The translations under genes were made by a program, and so were the position numbers. The notes under the pieces are model-generated. The model had not been told where the DNA came from, searched no databases, and was given only the letters and a program-made list of their open reading frames with translations. Below, piece after piece: positions 40,282 through 52,162 of a stretch of DNA of 64,000 bases (within the stretch, counting starts at the first letter, position 1; each line of letters opens with the position of its first letter). The DNA comes from Pampus argenteus (lineage: Eukaryota > Chordata > Actinopteri > Scombriformes > Stromateidae), in the NCBI GenBank assembly GCA_036937835.1, contig CM072871.1:6057501-6121500 (forward strand). Direction: 5' to 3'.

Positions 40282-40369
40282 ATGAGCCAGTGCAGGAAAA
40301 GGTGCAAGAGGCAGCTCACCAAGGTGGCTCGCTATTTCTACCGCTTCCTCATGGGAACGCTCACCCAAG
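40282..40369 (+). CDS. kcnip2: KCNIP2 alternative first exon, Cys/Arg-rich N-terminus
   Basis: Reads 29 codons plus one base: MSQCRKRCKRQLTKVARY, then FYRFLMGTLTQ, then a GTAGGC donor at 40370. The sequence CAAG/GTAGGC is a fair match to the donor consensus, and the phase is 1. The peptide keeps the pattern C-x-x-R-C, L at 12, AR at 16-17, Y at 20, G-x-L at 25-27. That pattern is shared with a mammalian KCNIP2 form I remember as starting MNRCPRRCRSPLGQAARSLY, and more loosely with forms of KCNIP1 and KCNIP4 starting MSGC. The ATG has A at -3 (CCAAGATGA). Two Cys within a basic cluster suggest membrane association by palmitoylation, which is inference. This exon replaces exon 1a when transcription starts here, giving a shorter N-terminus on the same EF-hand core. 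Confidence 0.9.
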
Positions 40370-42048
40370 GTAGGCACCCAGAAACTTCCACTTCCGCAGC
40401 CAAGTGTTTGTTAGAGGGATCCTTTGCAAGTTAGGAAACCACCTGGAGATGAGTCTTAACTGGAGTGTTTTCAGAAGAAGTGTTCTGCTCAGAAGTGTTT
40501 CTTCTTGTTTCTGATCCTTGCTGATGGTTGTGTTGTCGTTCCACCAATTCAGTTTCCTGCGTCAGGATTGGATGATTATATATGTCCGTGGCTCAGTTCG
40601 TTTTTTTTACCTTAATGATGGTAGAATAGATGCACTCTTAATTTGCATAGATCCAAAAACCAGTGTGCTATTTTTCAAAGAGCGTGAGTGGACTTGTAGG
40701 GTTTGAGTGTGTGTGTGTGTGTGTATACAGTACGTCTGAGTGCTTTGTTTCATCTCCAGACAGAGAGAACATACAAAGCTTCAAACAGCCCAAAGACTTT
40801 TATTATTCTCTGCATAATGTATGTTTAGTGTAGATACAAGCATATGAGTACTTATATGAGCAGGTCTTTTTTTCTTATTTGGTGGAATCATGTGCGTAAT
40901 ATAAAAATGACCGGTATGCAGAGTAAGAATTAGAAAGCTGTTGGGGCTGAATTAACTCTACCCCTCTTTGTATCTGCCTTTTGACTCTCTCATCCTCCTC
41001 CTCCTCCTCCTGCTCCTCCTGTTCCCTCTCTAGCAGTCAAACAGATTGCCCTCTGGAAGCATGTGGCTTTCCACCTCCATTGACAAACTCTCAGTGGGAG
41101 AAAGACACACACAGCCTTTTATCAAGCCCTTCAGCCAGCTCTCAGTATGACATCAACGCACCCATCCCCATCCCCCTATCTAGTTCTGCTTGTACAATCA
41201 CACATAACTTTATAACGCTAATCAATGCACTGGGATTAGAATAAAACTGAATAAAGCCGGTCAAATTCTTTTGCTGATACTTGGAAGGTTTTATTCCTTT
41301 TATATCCACATATTGTCCCGCTAAGCTCAGTGTCGGCTGAGTTAAGTGTCCTTTGCCAGAAACACCCTCACTAACGTTTCCTATTGACAGCCTGCTGCTA
41401 AGATTCACACCCATTTTTCTCTTTTTTTTTTTTCTTGTGAGTGACGTTGAGCAGCAGCTCACTTTGCCTTGGGGAAGTCACAACAAAGGCGGGTTGTTCT
41501 ATTGAATCCCAGCAGTTGATCCTAGGAGATGGAGATAAAGCGGTATTTAGATGACCTTGTCAATAGAGCAGCATGTGAATGCTGATTTGACATCCGTGCC
41601 GCTCACCTCCACCTCGGCTTTTCTCCTCGTTATCTCCTCAGACTTTGACATCTGCAAAGCTTCGTGATCGTGCTCTGAAAGCAGCAACTGGACATGCATG
41701 CATGTGCAGATAGGCATGCACACATATATACACACACACATAACACAATGTGTTGGTAACTAAATGTTTTAAAGATTTTCCTTGGTTATCATAACCTTTT
41801 TTATGTTTATGTGAATTAAAACTGTACCTTCAGCTTTGAAGCATTTAAGAACAAAATGACAGTGTAGTGTATTTTTCCTCGCTGCCATAGATATCCATTG
41901 TTCAAAAACTATTAAGACACATCAGTGAGACATACTGTTGCACTGGGTGACAGGTTCCTTCATTGCAATGAATGGGCACCGTTGTTGTTTTGAGTCTATC
42001 CTACATAAACCATCCTGCTGCAGTAAACACTCACTAGAACACCAAATG

Positions 42049-42105
42049 TGTATTAATGTGCTACTGAAAATAACCCCCAACAACTGTACCATGTACTCTT
42101 GTTAC
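42049..42105 (+). repeat. 57-bp exact duplicate, upstream copy
   Basis: Identical over 57 bases to 44262-44318, in the same orientation. It begins TGTATTAATGTGCTACTG and ends ACTCTTGTTAC. Here it sits inside a longer stretch (about 41880-42130) that looks like one continuous element, so this is probably the source copy. Confidence 0.95.
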
Positions 42106-43030
42106 TGAGTTACTGTTACTAAAAACTGCAGTGCTTGGCTGTTTGGGGAAATTACGTAGCATTTTTTGAAAATGAAAGTTTGCGTCCTGTTTTTAAAGGT
42201 TTATGTCTTCAGTAGGAGCCAATGGGCTTGGGACTGAGCGCCACTAACTCATTAAGCATGTATGCTAATTTGTTAATGTGACATTAAGATGAATGAAATA
42301 AATGTAATATTTAATAAGTGATTTAGTTTGGTGATGCATGTTCATGCATATGTGCACACAAACAAGCACAGTCTGATAAGGGAATAGATATGAATCATGG
42401 AGGTTGACTATTGACTATTCACCATTTAGACAGCTAACTAACACCCCTTCACTTGCTCCCATCCATGAAGTATTTATTAAAAACATTGTGTGTGTGTGTG
42501 TCTGTGTGTGTGCGTGTGTGTACACATGCACATCCTTAAGTTTACCCAGAATGGGGTTACCATGACTACTGGCTCCTGCGTGTCTGTTCCAATGGGAGAG
42601 ACAGAGAGAGTCTGCCTCAGCATGATGGGAGCTAGTGAGGGCTGAACTGTATAATGGCTGTGCTACATAGGGATTTCATCAAGGCCATTCAGAGTTTGGT
42701 ATTTGTGTATTGTGGCATTTTTGTGGCTGTGCCAAGATGCTGAGGGACGTGCCATTTAAGTCAGGCATGGAGACATTGTATTGGCCCTGCTGTCAAACTG
42801 TGTATGAACCTAACAGTGTTTTAACCTATGCAAAAAAGGCATTTAAAAAAGCCTGAGGTCAATTGGTAGTTTTATTCCAGTAGACAAAATAAAGTTATTT
42901 AAACCTGATTAAAAAGTTTTAGCATTATATAAACCCACTGAGCCTTGATACACACAGTGTATAAGTAGTTCTGTCAATTACATATATAATCACAATCCCC
43001 TGCCTACCTCAGCATACACCAATACCGTTA

Positions 43031-43063
<33 letters not shown>
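43031..43063. repeat. (GT)n microsatellite
   Basis: GT run of about 16 units, preceded by TATG units and ending in TACACA. Confidence 0.9.
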
Positions 43064-43065
<2 letters not shown>

Positions 43066-43744
43066 ACATTACTGATGACAGTCATTTGTAGTCATCCTCC
43101 TTCTTGTCCGTTCTTTATCCACTAATTAGTTTGTTTCATTAGGGGAAACAAGACCATTCTGTGTGTGTGTGTGTGGCTTATTGTGTGTCCTCCTCCTCTT
43201 CATCCTGTTTGCCCTCGAGCTTTGTTCGTGTCAATTTACCTAATAGTGGGACTAGCTCTGTTTAGTGCAATTAAAACATATTAAATACTGTTCAACTTGT
43301 TTGTCACACACACACATTTGCATACATTAAGTATACCAGCTCACATACTGTACACACACATTGTTTCTCTTCCTCTTCACTGTCTTGCATGACACTATCT
43401 ACACATGACACTATCTATGTCTGTAGGAGTTGCATCTTCTGCTGTATAGAATCTCTGTGAGACCTATTGATCGGTCCTTTAGCCGTGCTCTTATCTAACA
43501 TAAACAGTCTGAGCTGACAGCACAGCTCTGTTCCCGACCCTCTCCTCCTGTATTACCTCCTGTCCCCGCCACAGTGCCACATACCTCTTTGTGTCATTAT
43601 AGTGTCTCATACAATATGTGAAGGAGACTAGAGAGCAGCAGTCGTTGGAACCTGGTCCCACAACACGATAGATCAAACAGCTGTAGTTTGACATGAAAAC
43701 AAATACAGAGGTTTGATTAAATTTTTTTTATTTGATTTGATATA

Positions 43745-44222
43745 CAGTGATCCCTCGCCACTTCGCGGTTCACTTATCGCGGATTCGCTATTTCGCGGAT
43801 TTTCATAATGCATTTTTTTTTTTTTTTGGTGCATTGTGCTCTGCATTCTGATTCGCTAAAAACTCACTCCCGCTTCTTGTATCAAAACATAACATAACGT
43901 AATCGATGGTGGCATGTCGGTGTACAAGGATCTTTTTGCAAAGAAGAAAAAAGAGCGACAACAGCTGCCTATCACTATGTTCTTCTCCCGAACAAACACA
44001 CCTGCACCGCGGGCTTCAGAAGAAGAGAACACTGCAGAGCGCAGTCAGGATGCAGCGGCCCAGTCTGAAGAGCAGTGAAACGGCCTACACATGAGTCACT
44101 GTATTTGTATACATGTAATAGTTGCTAATTGTAAAAAAAAAAAAAAGTTTTCTATTTCGCGGATTTCACTTATCGCGGGTCATTTTCGGAACGTAACCCC
44201 CGCGATAAACGAGGGATTACTG
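43745..44222 (+). mobile_element. Tigger/pogo-type (Tc1/mariner superfamily) deletion derivative
   Basis: Starts CAGTGATCCCTCGCCACTTC and ends CGAGGGATTACTG. The ends are inverted repeats of the type CAGTRATCCCTCG...CGCGG, typical of Tigger/pogo elements, and a TA lies at each outer edge (43743-43744 and 44223-44224) as the target duplication. The subterminal words TTCGCGGATTT and CACTTATCGCGG recur on both sides. The element is 478 bases, far shorter than an autonomous copy, and keeps only a fragment of transposase. The clean ends and intact TA pair suggest a relatively young insertion. It lies in the KCNIP2 intron and has no visible effect on its exons. Confidence 0.88.
43914..44078 (+). 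pseudogene. Remnant of Tigger-type transposase C-terminus
   Basis: A 54-codon open frame inside the element. It starts MSVYKDLFAKKKKERQQLPI, continues TMFFSRTNTPAP, and ends in an acidic tail before TGA. The Lys-rich stretch followed by QLPITMFF and a Pro/Glu-rich tail resembles the C-terminal tail of Tigger/jerky-type transposases, downstream of the DDE catalytic domain. The DNA-binding and catalytic parts are missing, so it cannot mobilise anything. The match is by resemblance, not a search. Confidence 0.6.
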
Positions 44223-44261
44223 TATTTGATTTTATTTGTGATAATAATGTCATTCGGCCAA

Positions 44262-44318
44262 TGTATTAATGTGCTACTGAAAATAACCCCCAACAACTGT
44301 ACCATGTACTCTTGTTAC
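44262..44318 (+). repeat. 57-bp exact duplicate, downstream copy
   Basis: Exact copy of 42049-42105, placed 40 bases past the end of the Tigger derivative. It is flanked on both sides by near-identical host words: AATGTCATTCGGCC at 44246-44259 and AATGTCATTTGGCC at 44320-44333. The copy therefore looks inserted into a site that was itself duplicated. Confidence 0.95.
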
Positions 44319-47300
44319 CAATGTCATTTGGCCGACCAATGGTATAACTTCATCACTCAGTCAGTTAGGTACCCATTTCTCAGGTAAATGTTCATCTTTG
44401 GGAAAATCATGCAAACCCACATTTATAACTTCTCTTTTTAGAGCATATGTGAATGCTACACAGTAGCGGTGGTTTGCCATTAGCCATGCTGTCCTTTACT
44501 TGTGCTTTCTAAACCAAGCATACTGCAAATTATATTAATTTCACAGTTTCATACTGCATACTACTATAAAAATAAGTGTATTCATAGTATGTAGGTGGTT
44601 GTGAATATAGCAATTGTTAATGTTAGCAGTCCAACTGTGCTTTTCCTGCTGTGACAAGTCAAAATGTCGCTGTGAGAAGCCAAATGGAATTCAGCCATCT
44701 TTAGTTTTATTGTTTACACTTTTCCCACTTTGACATGTCAAAATGTGTTCATGAAAAAGGCCTTTGGGTCTGTAGCTGCTGCTGGAATGCAGCAGTAGTT
44801 ACAACTCGGCAAAAACATTTTAAATGGATCAATAATCACAAGTTCAAACAATCCAGTATCGTCCACTGTTTTACCGACATACAGTGCAGTCTGTTTCTGC
44901 TATAAATAACACAGTTTCACAGTAATTCCACAGTGACAAAGTGTAGTTGGGTTTGTTTAATCAAATAAACAAGCAGCACCTTGTGCCCTAACAACTTTAC
45001 TCCCCAATAACTGAACACAAACATGCTGCTTTGGTTTGCAAATTACTTTAGCTTTTAACCAACAGCTTTAGCTCAATATTTCATGTTTAATGATTAATGT
45101 GTTTGGTAAGAATAATGAACAGCATTACACGATGGTCATTACTGCAAAATAATTCCTTTCAAGTGATCAAGAGCATGTGATTCATTCTGGCAGAGACTGT
45201 CTTCCTGTGACTTCTGCCATTTATTTATTTATTTATTTTTTTAAATCTTTAAAATCTCTCCCACACTTCACAGTATACAGTATGTGCAGCAAGAAATACA
45301 CCACATTACTTTCCTTCTTCAGAGTAGGAGTCATTTGTTAGGGGCTTTGACATTTTTCTAATTGAAACTGAGTGTTAATCTTCTTTCAGATCCCATTAGA
45401 AGTTTGTACTCTCTCATTAATAACCTCCCAGATACACTGCGTCACCTTTCTGTCGCATGGGTACACAGAAAAATACATACATCTCCACTTGTTTTTTTTT
45501 TAGCTCCACCACCTTGAAGTAGATTCTCTTTGCAGCTCACTCATGGCCACGACCAAAGAGATTTTGTTATCAACCTTTCAGTCATGAATAAAACATGTTC
45601 GGTCAGTATAGAGATGTTGAGCTTTGTGTCTGTGTGCTGCTTTTCACATTTTGGATTATAACATTGGAGTTTGTTTGAGTGTTTTCTGTTACACTAGTCA
45701 TGTTTTACTCAGCCTATTTCTATTTTTAGAAAAGGCAAAATTAAAAAACAAAAAAAACAAAATGTTTTTAATGCTCGCTTGAGGTTTTTTGCCTATTTCA
45801 AAGAATATTTAATGTGTTAATGTTTCCAGTTCGCTTGTAGGCTCGTTTATTCGCTCCAAACCTCTTAATGAAACACAACAAATTCACATTTTCTTTCCTG
45901 CAACTTTTTTAAAAGTTCCCTTAAAATTCACTTGACAATTAGAAGTAAACACAGCCAGTGACTGTACCGAACTTTGAAAGGTTTTAACTGCTACACTGCT
46001 GGTCTGATTATTATTATCATGTGTCTGAGGCGAGTACGTATTTGTATCTTTATCTGAATGCATTGCTCTTCAAACACCTGTAGAGTTCATTAACTTTAAC
46101 AATGTCACCTTTTTAGTCTCCCTCTTGTGTCCGACAGATGTTATTACACAGCCGTCCATCACTTGTCATTTAAGCTTAATGAATAAAACATTGGCTGCCT
46201 ATGATGGCGAATTCTGATGAGCGCTTGCAGGGGTTAGTGTGTGTATGCATGTGTGTTGGTGTAGCAAAGCCATATCACAGTGTGTGGTAATGACACTCGC
46301 AGTGGGAAGGGAATTGTTCATTACCATAAGGATAACTTACTCCAAGCTAAAATTCCCCTGCATGTGTGCTTTACCATGGGGTGAAGAGGAGACACTCTGC
46401 TATGTTGAGCTGGATGTTGCCTCTTATCACTGCATAATAGGCAATAATAAAAAAAACAGCAGGAAGCAGCGCTGGAGGTTGGTTTGAGTAGACATGACTT
46501 GTAGGTCGGAAGCAGAGATAAATTTGGATTCATTTACAAAACTCTGTTCCAGTTCATTAGAGATTATTATTTTACTGGTTGTAGTGTCAAGTTGTGACAA
46601 TGGTTTTGTCATTTAATAACATGAAAAAAAAAAAAAAAAGACTTTAAAGTGAGGGGAAAGTGAGGCAAGAAAGTGAGAAGACAGGAAGGGTTGAATAGAA
46701 AAAGAAAAATGACACATCCCATCACATTTGAGCACTCGCATCCATTTTAAGAACTCGTTTTGTCGCTAGACATGTGAAGATTCTCACTCAAATATCTCGT
46801 TTGCGTTGATTATTCGCTTCTGTTTCTGTCTGTTGCCGACACCTCCTGACTCGCACATTTACAGTCAAGATATTTAAAAAAAATAAATAAATAAGTGGCC
46901 TAAAAATAAAATTCCTCATAGAAATTCAAGGTCAAAGCCTGCATATACAAAATAAAGTGCGTATCCCAAGATCTATATTTACATTACATTTCTGTTTTGC
47001 ATGTGCTGCCACTGTTATGCACACACGGTGGCAATCCACATCAAGTTATTAAGGGAAAAGCGACAGTTGGTTTGTAGTTATTTGTGCACTCCGTGTATGC
47101 TGAATAATCCCTCTGTGTATCTGTTGCTTGCTTTCTTATCCTTTGTTTTCTCTGGCATCTACCATAGTGTTTTAGCCTTAATCTGCTCCATGCTGTTCAC
47201 ATTTCGCCTCGTCCCAAACTTACTGAGTCAGTGCTTTAGCTTGCTCTGTGTATCACTGTGGTGTTTGCAGTGTACCTGTGATATCCACTTTCACCTCTGA

Positions 47301-50300
47301 TGAGTCCTTCAAATTCCTCTCAGAAGATACTGAGGGAGAGACAAGAAGCTAGACATGATGATGTTTTTGCCTTAAGCTGAGCGTGGTGTGGTCTGTGTTT
47401 TAATTGGACGGTGGTGTACATCAGGCTGTTCTTGTCATTCTTAATTTATCTGAAGAAGAGCACGATCAGTTGGTGCAGAGCGACCTGTTGATCTTCAGCC
47501 GCGTATAGGTCAGTTTGCTGTGCCAGCGGGGACTTCAGGAACCATTATGCCATTCCCTTCCTTTAACATCCTTCTGCTCCACATTTCCTGTGTAGTAACA
47601 CTTCTTCCCAGCATGCACCCTTGTTCATGAGCCTATTTCTTGCCCTCCCTTCAACCTCTCCTTTGCCTTCACATCCATTCAGCCCCCCCATACTAGAAAG
47701 GTGTAAAACATCACCTTCATCCATCATGTGTATACTCACACACAGACACACACACACAGCACATGTGCTAAAAATAAACCCCTATTAGTAGCAGTCTGAA
47801 TGTGGGGGCGGATGGGAGGGTAGGTGTGACTGGTGGAGAGAGGAGAAAAGAGAAATTCAATGTGATGTGAAGAGAAGAAGAGGAGAAACTGTGAAGGAAA
47901 GGGTCTTGTATTCTCGACTGTCTTTGTCTCTCACTGGAGTTTCTTTTATGACAAGAGGGGATTGAAAAAAAAAAGATGAATAAGAAAGACAGAACTATTT
48001 CTATTTCATGGCTTTGATGTCTGTCCGGTTTCTACAGGTCTCTGAAGGATATTATAAAGCCTCATACTGGGTTTATTGTTAGCAACCATCATGCTCGTTA
48101 TGGGGGTCAGAAAATTTAAATTTTAAGTGAAATGCATGGGGGAGATGGGGGGAGGGGGAGTGGCAGTGTTACAGGTTCACAGCTATGTCTAAACTTCACC
48201 CTTATCCACCATTATTTTCTTTACAAATGTGTTAAAGGAGGAGTAATATTACACTCATACGCACCTAAAGACTAAAGAAAATGTAATTTGCCACTGAAAT
48301 CAGATATTAGTTGTAAAAAAAAAAAGCTAAATATACAGAATATATTTCAAGAGTGGATGTGGCTGTTGTAAATCAATTTAATCAAATGTCCTTAAATCAA
48401 GCTTTCCAAAATAAAAGACGCTTGTTTGTCCACTATGTGCTGCTCAGTTATAAATACTAGGATTTTTTTTGGCTCTGGTCGTGTTGCATCCATAATATCA
48501 TAATTCTCCCCATTTGTGTACCTTGAAAGATTCATTGTGGGTCTTGGCAGCAACTTTCAGTGATGACAAAGTGTGGAAATACTGTAGGCAGCTTGGTTCG
48601 CCACTGTGTTAGCGGTTGCAGGAGAATATCTCTTACGGTATAGTAGCCCTGATAGGTTTTATATCTGTGTCCACACCTAACTGTAAGTGTGCTTTCTGCT
48701 CTCAGAGACACATTGTCTTATAAAGCTAAAGCCTCCTATACTGTTTGGGTATCAGAGTGCTCTTTCTCTTACCACTGGCATGATTCTGAAAGAAAGATGG
48801 CAATATTTAATTAAATGTCTATCAGGTGTTGGAAAGAGGACAGCAGAAGGCAAAACGTTTGGCTAAAGATTAGGAGCGATTTATGGGGTTTTGTGTCTTA
48901 GAAAATCTTAGAAAAAAAAAGCTGTTTTCCTTTGTTTGTGCTTATTTCAAGGTGAGAGGGCACATTTAATTATTGTCTGTGTGCATAAGGAAAAATATTG
49001 CTGAATACAGAATGCAACGTGCTGCTGAAACACAACTACACCCACACTCAGTGTCCTCCAGCTGTGTCCTTTGACCTTCAACTTATCAAGTCTTCAAGGA
49101 AACTTCCCATATATCAAACTGTCACATTGCGCTGTGTGATTAGATTTTTCACCCTACCTCTATATTAAAAAGTTGCTGAATATACACTTTTGCAGTTAAT
49201 AGGCTGAAACATCCCATTACTTTACCAATTTATCCATTTTAATATAGATCAAGCTCAAGAGTGAATCGACATATGGGATGTGCCAACTATGCACTATATG
49301 AGTAAAATCAAAGATCTTAATGTACTGTACATGACGCCGTATACATAGAAATACTATATTGTTTAAACTGCACATGTCCTGTTGCGGTCTTTCTCCTTGA
49401 CCTCTGACTGGCCAAGTGAAACAAAACTCTTTGCCTGCACTCAGAGAGTAAGATTACCACTCGCACCGCATGTATCTGTTACCGTCTGTGTCCTCCCGGT
49501 TTCCCTACTCATGCTGAACCAATCCAGTTCACCGCTACATCTGTGTCTGTGTTTTATCTCTATACACTCTCTATATCTCTCTGTATCTACATTTGTTCCT
49601 AAATGATCAGATCATTCAGATCAAAAACAGGATTATATAACTGTGGTGAGATCTGAAGATTTCTGCACTCTGATATTATGTCAGAGCCAACGAATCAAGT
49701 TACATGTTTAACTTATTTAACAGTATGCATCTGGATAAATAACAACAACTTCACACCTCCCCAGAGGAACAAGGCCTGAAGACATTAATACAAACCAAAA
49801 CTAAACCCTGATATTTACATCTTTTGTTAAAGACTTTCAATGAAAACAAATCATCAAATAATTGAATGCCGATTGAGATTTGAACAACTACAACCAAGGA
49901 TACTGGTGTCGGTTGCCAGCAATAAATCATGCAGAACTTCGAGGTGAGCCATTTCCAAAAAAAAACCCCAGCCAGCTCTAAAATCATTTTTTCTTCAAGA
50001 ACTACCCTGACCCTGAAGTAAGTGGACCGGTGGATAAGACCGGGTTTCCTCAAAATCTATTGAAAACTTTATAACAGGACAATGGAATAGTAATTCATCA
50101 TTCAGGGATCTGGGTCGGTGTGAATGAATAGATATCATAGATATCATAGATAGTGGAGGACCGGACAGAGAGAAAAACATGGATGCAGTGTGAGTAAGAT
50201 ATGCAGAGTAAGAGAATAAGAGCAGTGTTGTGGGTATTTACCACACTCAGCCAGTCAGTCATTAGAGCACTGACAGGGTGGACACTGTTTGATAAGTTAT

Positions 50301-50382
50301 CGATTTTTCCTTGACATTGATGAAACGCCTTCAGACTCCAACAGACACGGATACACTTGATTCCCCCCCACCCCACCCCGCG

Positions 50383-50383
<1 letters not shown>

Positions 50384-50432
<49 letters not shown>
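50384..50432. repeat. (CA)n microsatellite
   Basis: Perfect CA run of about 24 units. It is preceded by a C-rich stretch (CCCCCCCACCCCACCCC), which is a G-rich tract on the minus strand. Confidence 0.95.
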
Positions 50433-50434
<2 letters not shown>

Positions 50435-52111
50435 ATACTTAAACTCCATCAGCGTTGCAGTGCGAAGCCTCACCCCACACACACGTCCTCTCATACACAA
50501 AGACTTATAGCCTCGATCTGAAATTCAGAACATTCAATTTACACCTTAATGACTTGTTCTCAATTTTTCAGATTTCGGGGGAAATTTTTAGTAGTATTTT
50601 GATAAATAATTAATTTTCTAATCAGCTCTTTTCAGCCAGCCCCTCAGTCATTAAAGGCTAACTAACTCAATGGGAGTGTATTTTTTCGTCCTCCGTTGAC
50701 AAGTTCCCTTGCGAGGTGGATAAATTTACTGCTAACTATAGCTATCAGAGCAGTGAATAAATGTAAGCTAACTATAGCTATTAAATGCCTCGGGGATCTC
50801 TCAGTTACACTTCCTGTATGCTGTGTGGATGTGTGCACACCTGACACCTTACTTTCATTACAGTTTATTGTTGCAGCTTAAAACAAGATACATTGAGGTG
50901 CCTTACAGTATAGGTAGTAAAAAGATTATTATAGAAATTAGTATCTGAATAACCGTCTCATTTTATGTACACACATGAGCATAATGTAAATGTAATAAAA
51001 GTATGATGATGTAAATGTTGTATGTGATGTTGGGATATCTGTCAAGTGCAGCGTTTTATTTATGTTTTCTCGTGGTCTTACATGCAAAGAGCTCAGTATG
51101 GATGCAAGAGCAATATTATACAGTGGGGCAAAAAACACACTATATAAGAGCATTGGAAAAATAAATCTATACATTATTGGCTTGCTTAAAGGAGCATTTC
51201 CCTCTCTCTTGCTCTTTTTACCCCACTGTCTTTTCTCTTTGTGTCACACTCTTTGTAATGGACAGCAGTAGATGGAAACAAAGAAAGGATGCACATCAGG
51301 CCGACCCACCAGGGAGGCCGGTGGTCAAAGCCACTAAGAGTCTGACGGTCCCCGACTGGGACGGAGCTGTCTGTTTCACTCAGCAATCCAGGCATGAGGA
51401 AGCCTGACCTCGGACAGGGACGACCTTGACAGACTGTGTCGCTGACCTCTAGTCAATATGACAGGAAGAGAGGGAGCAAGAGAGGGTGATAAGAAGGAAA
51501 TGAAGGGGAAGTAGGGACATAGAGTGAGGGGTTGGATGGAGTTTAGGCAGGAAAAATGTATGATACACAAAGAGAGAAAAGGAATAAAAGTTGGGAAACT
51601 CAAACCAGGGAAGAGGAGGATGATGAAGCGTGAGGTCGACAAGCTAATCTCTAAATTATATTTTATTTTCTGTTTTCTACATAAAAATATCTCCAATTTA
51701 ACCCGGCAGCGTGTTATTTTTTTTATTCTGTCTCTAATTTCATCAAACGACATGTCAAGGCTCATTTACATGTAGTACAAAGCAATTGTTTTACAGACTA
51801 ATGAGTTCTGATGAGACAGATAAAAAGAGAAGTCATGGAGCGCCGTCAAGAACCTGAGTTTTATTTAAACAAATAAAGGTGCAAAATAGAATAAAAAAAA
51901 AAAAGCAGAGACAACAAACTAAATACATGAATAAATATATCTTGGCCCTCCAAAAGATTTCATCACCAGCGTTCGTGATTGACAAAAACAGTCAGCGCCT
52001 CTCTTCTCTCTATTACTGTAAATGTGTCACTCGCTTGTCATTTTCTCAAGCGGCACTAAGTCTGTCATTTTTTCGCTCTCCATCAATGTGATGTCTGTCA
52101 GTCACGTTGAA

Positions 52112-52117
52112 GTGTGT

Positions 52118-52158
<41 letters not shown>
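52112..52158. repeat. (GT)n microsatellite
   Basis: GT run of about 23 units with one TCTG interruption. Confidence 0.9.

Positions 52159-52162
<4 letters not shown>

Larger units (their letters stand above)
40370..43744 (+). other. Noncoding intron segment after the Cys/Arg-rich exon
   Basis: No exon was recognised. A Ser-codon-like CTCCTC run lies near 40995-41020. A GT run lies at 43031-43063. The stretch 41880-42130 reads like part of a dispersed fish repeat, and its last 57 bases recur at 44262. Confidence 0.55.
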
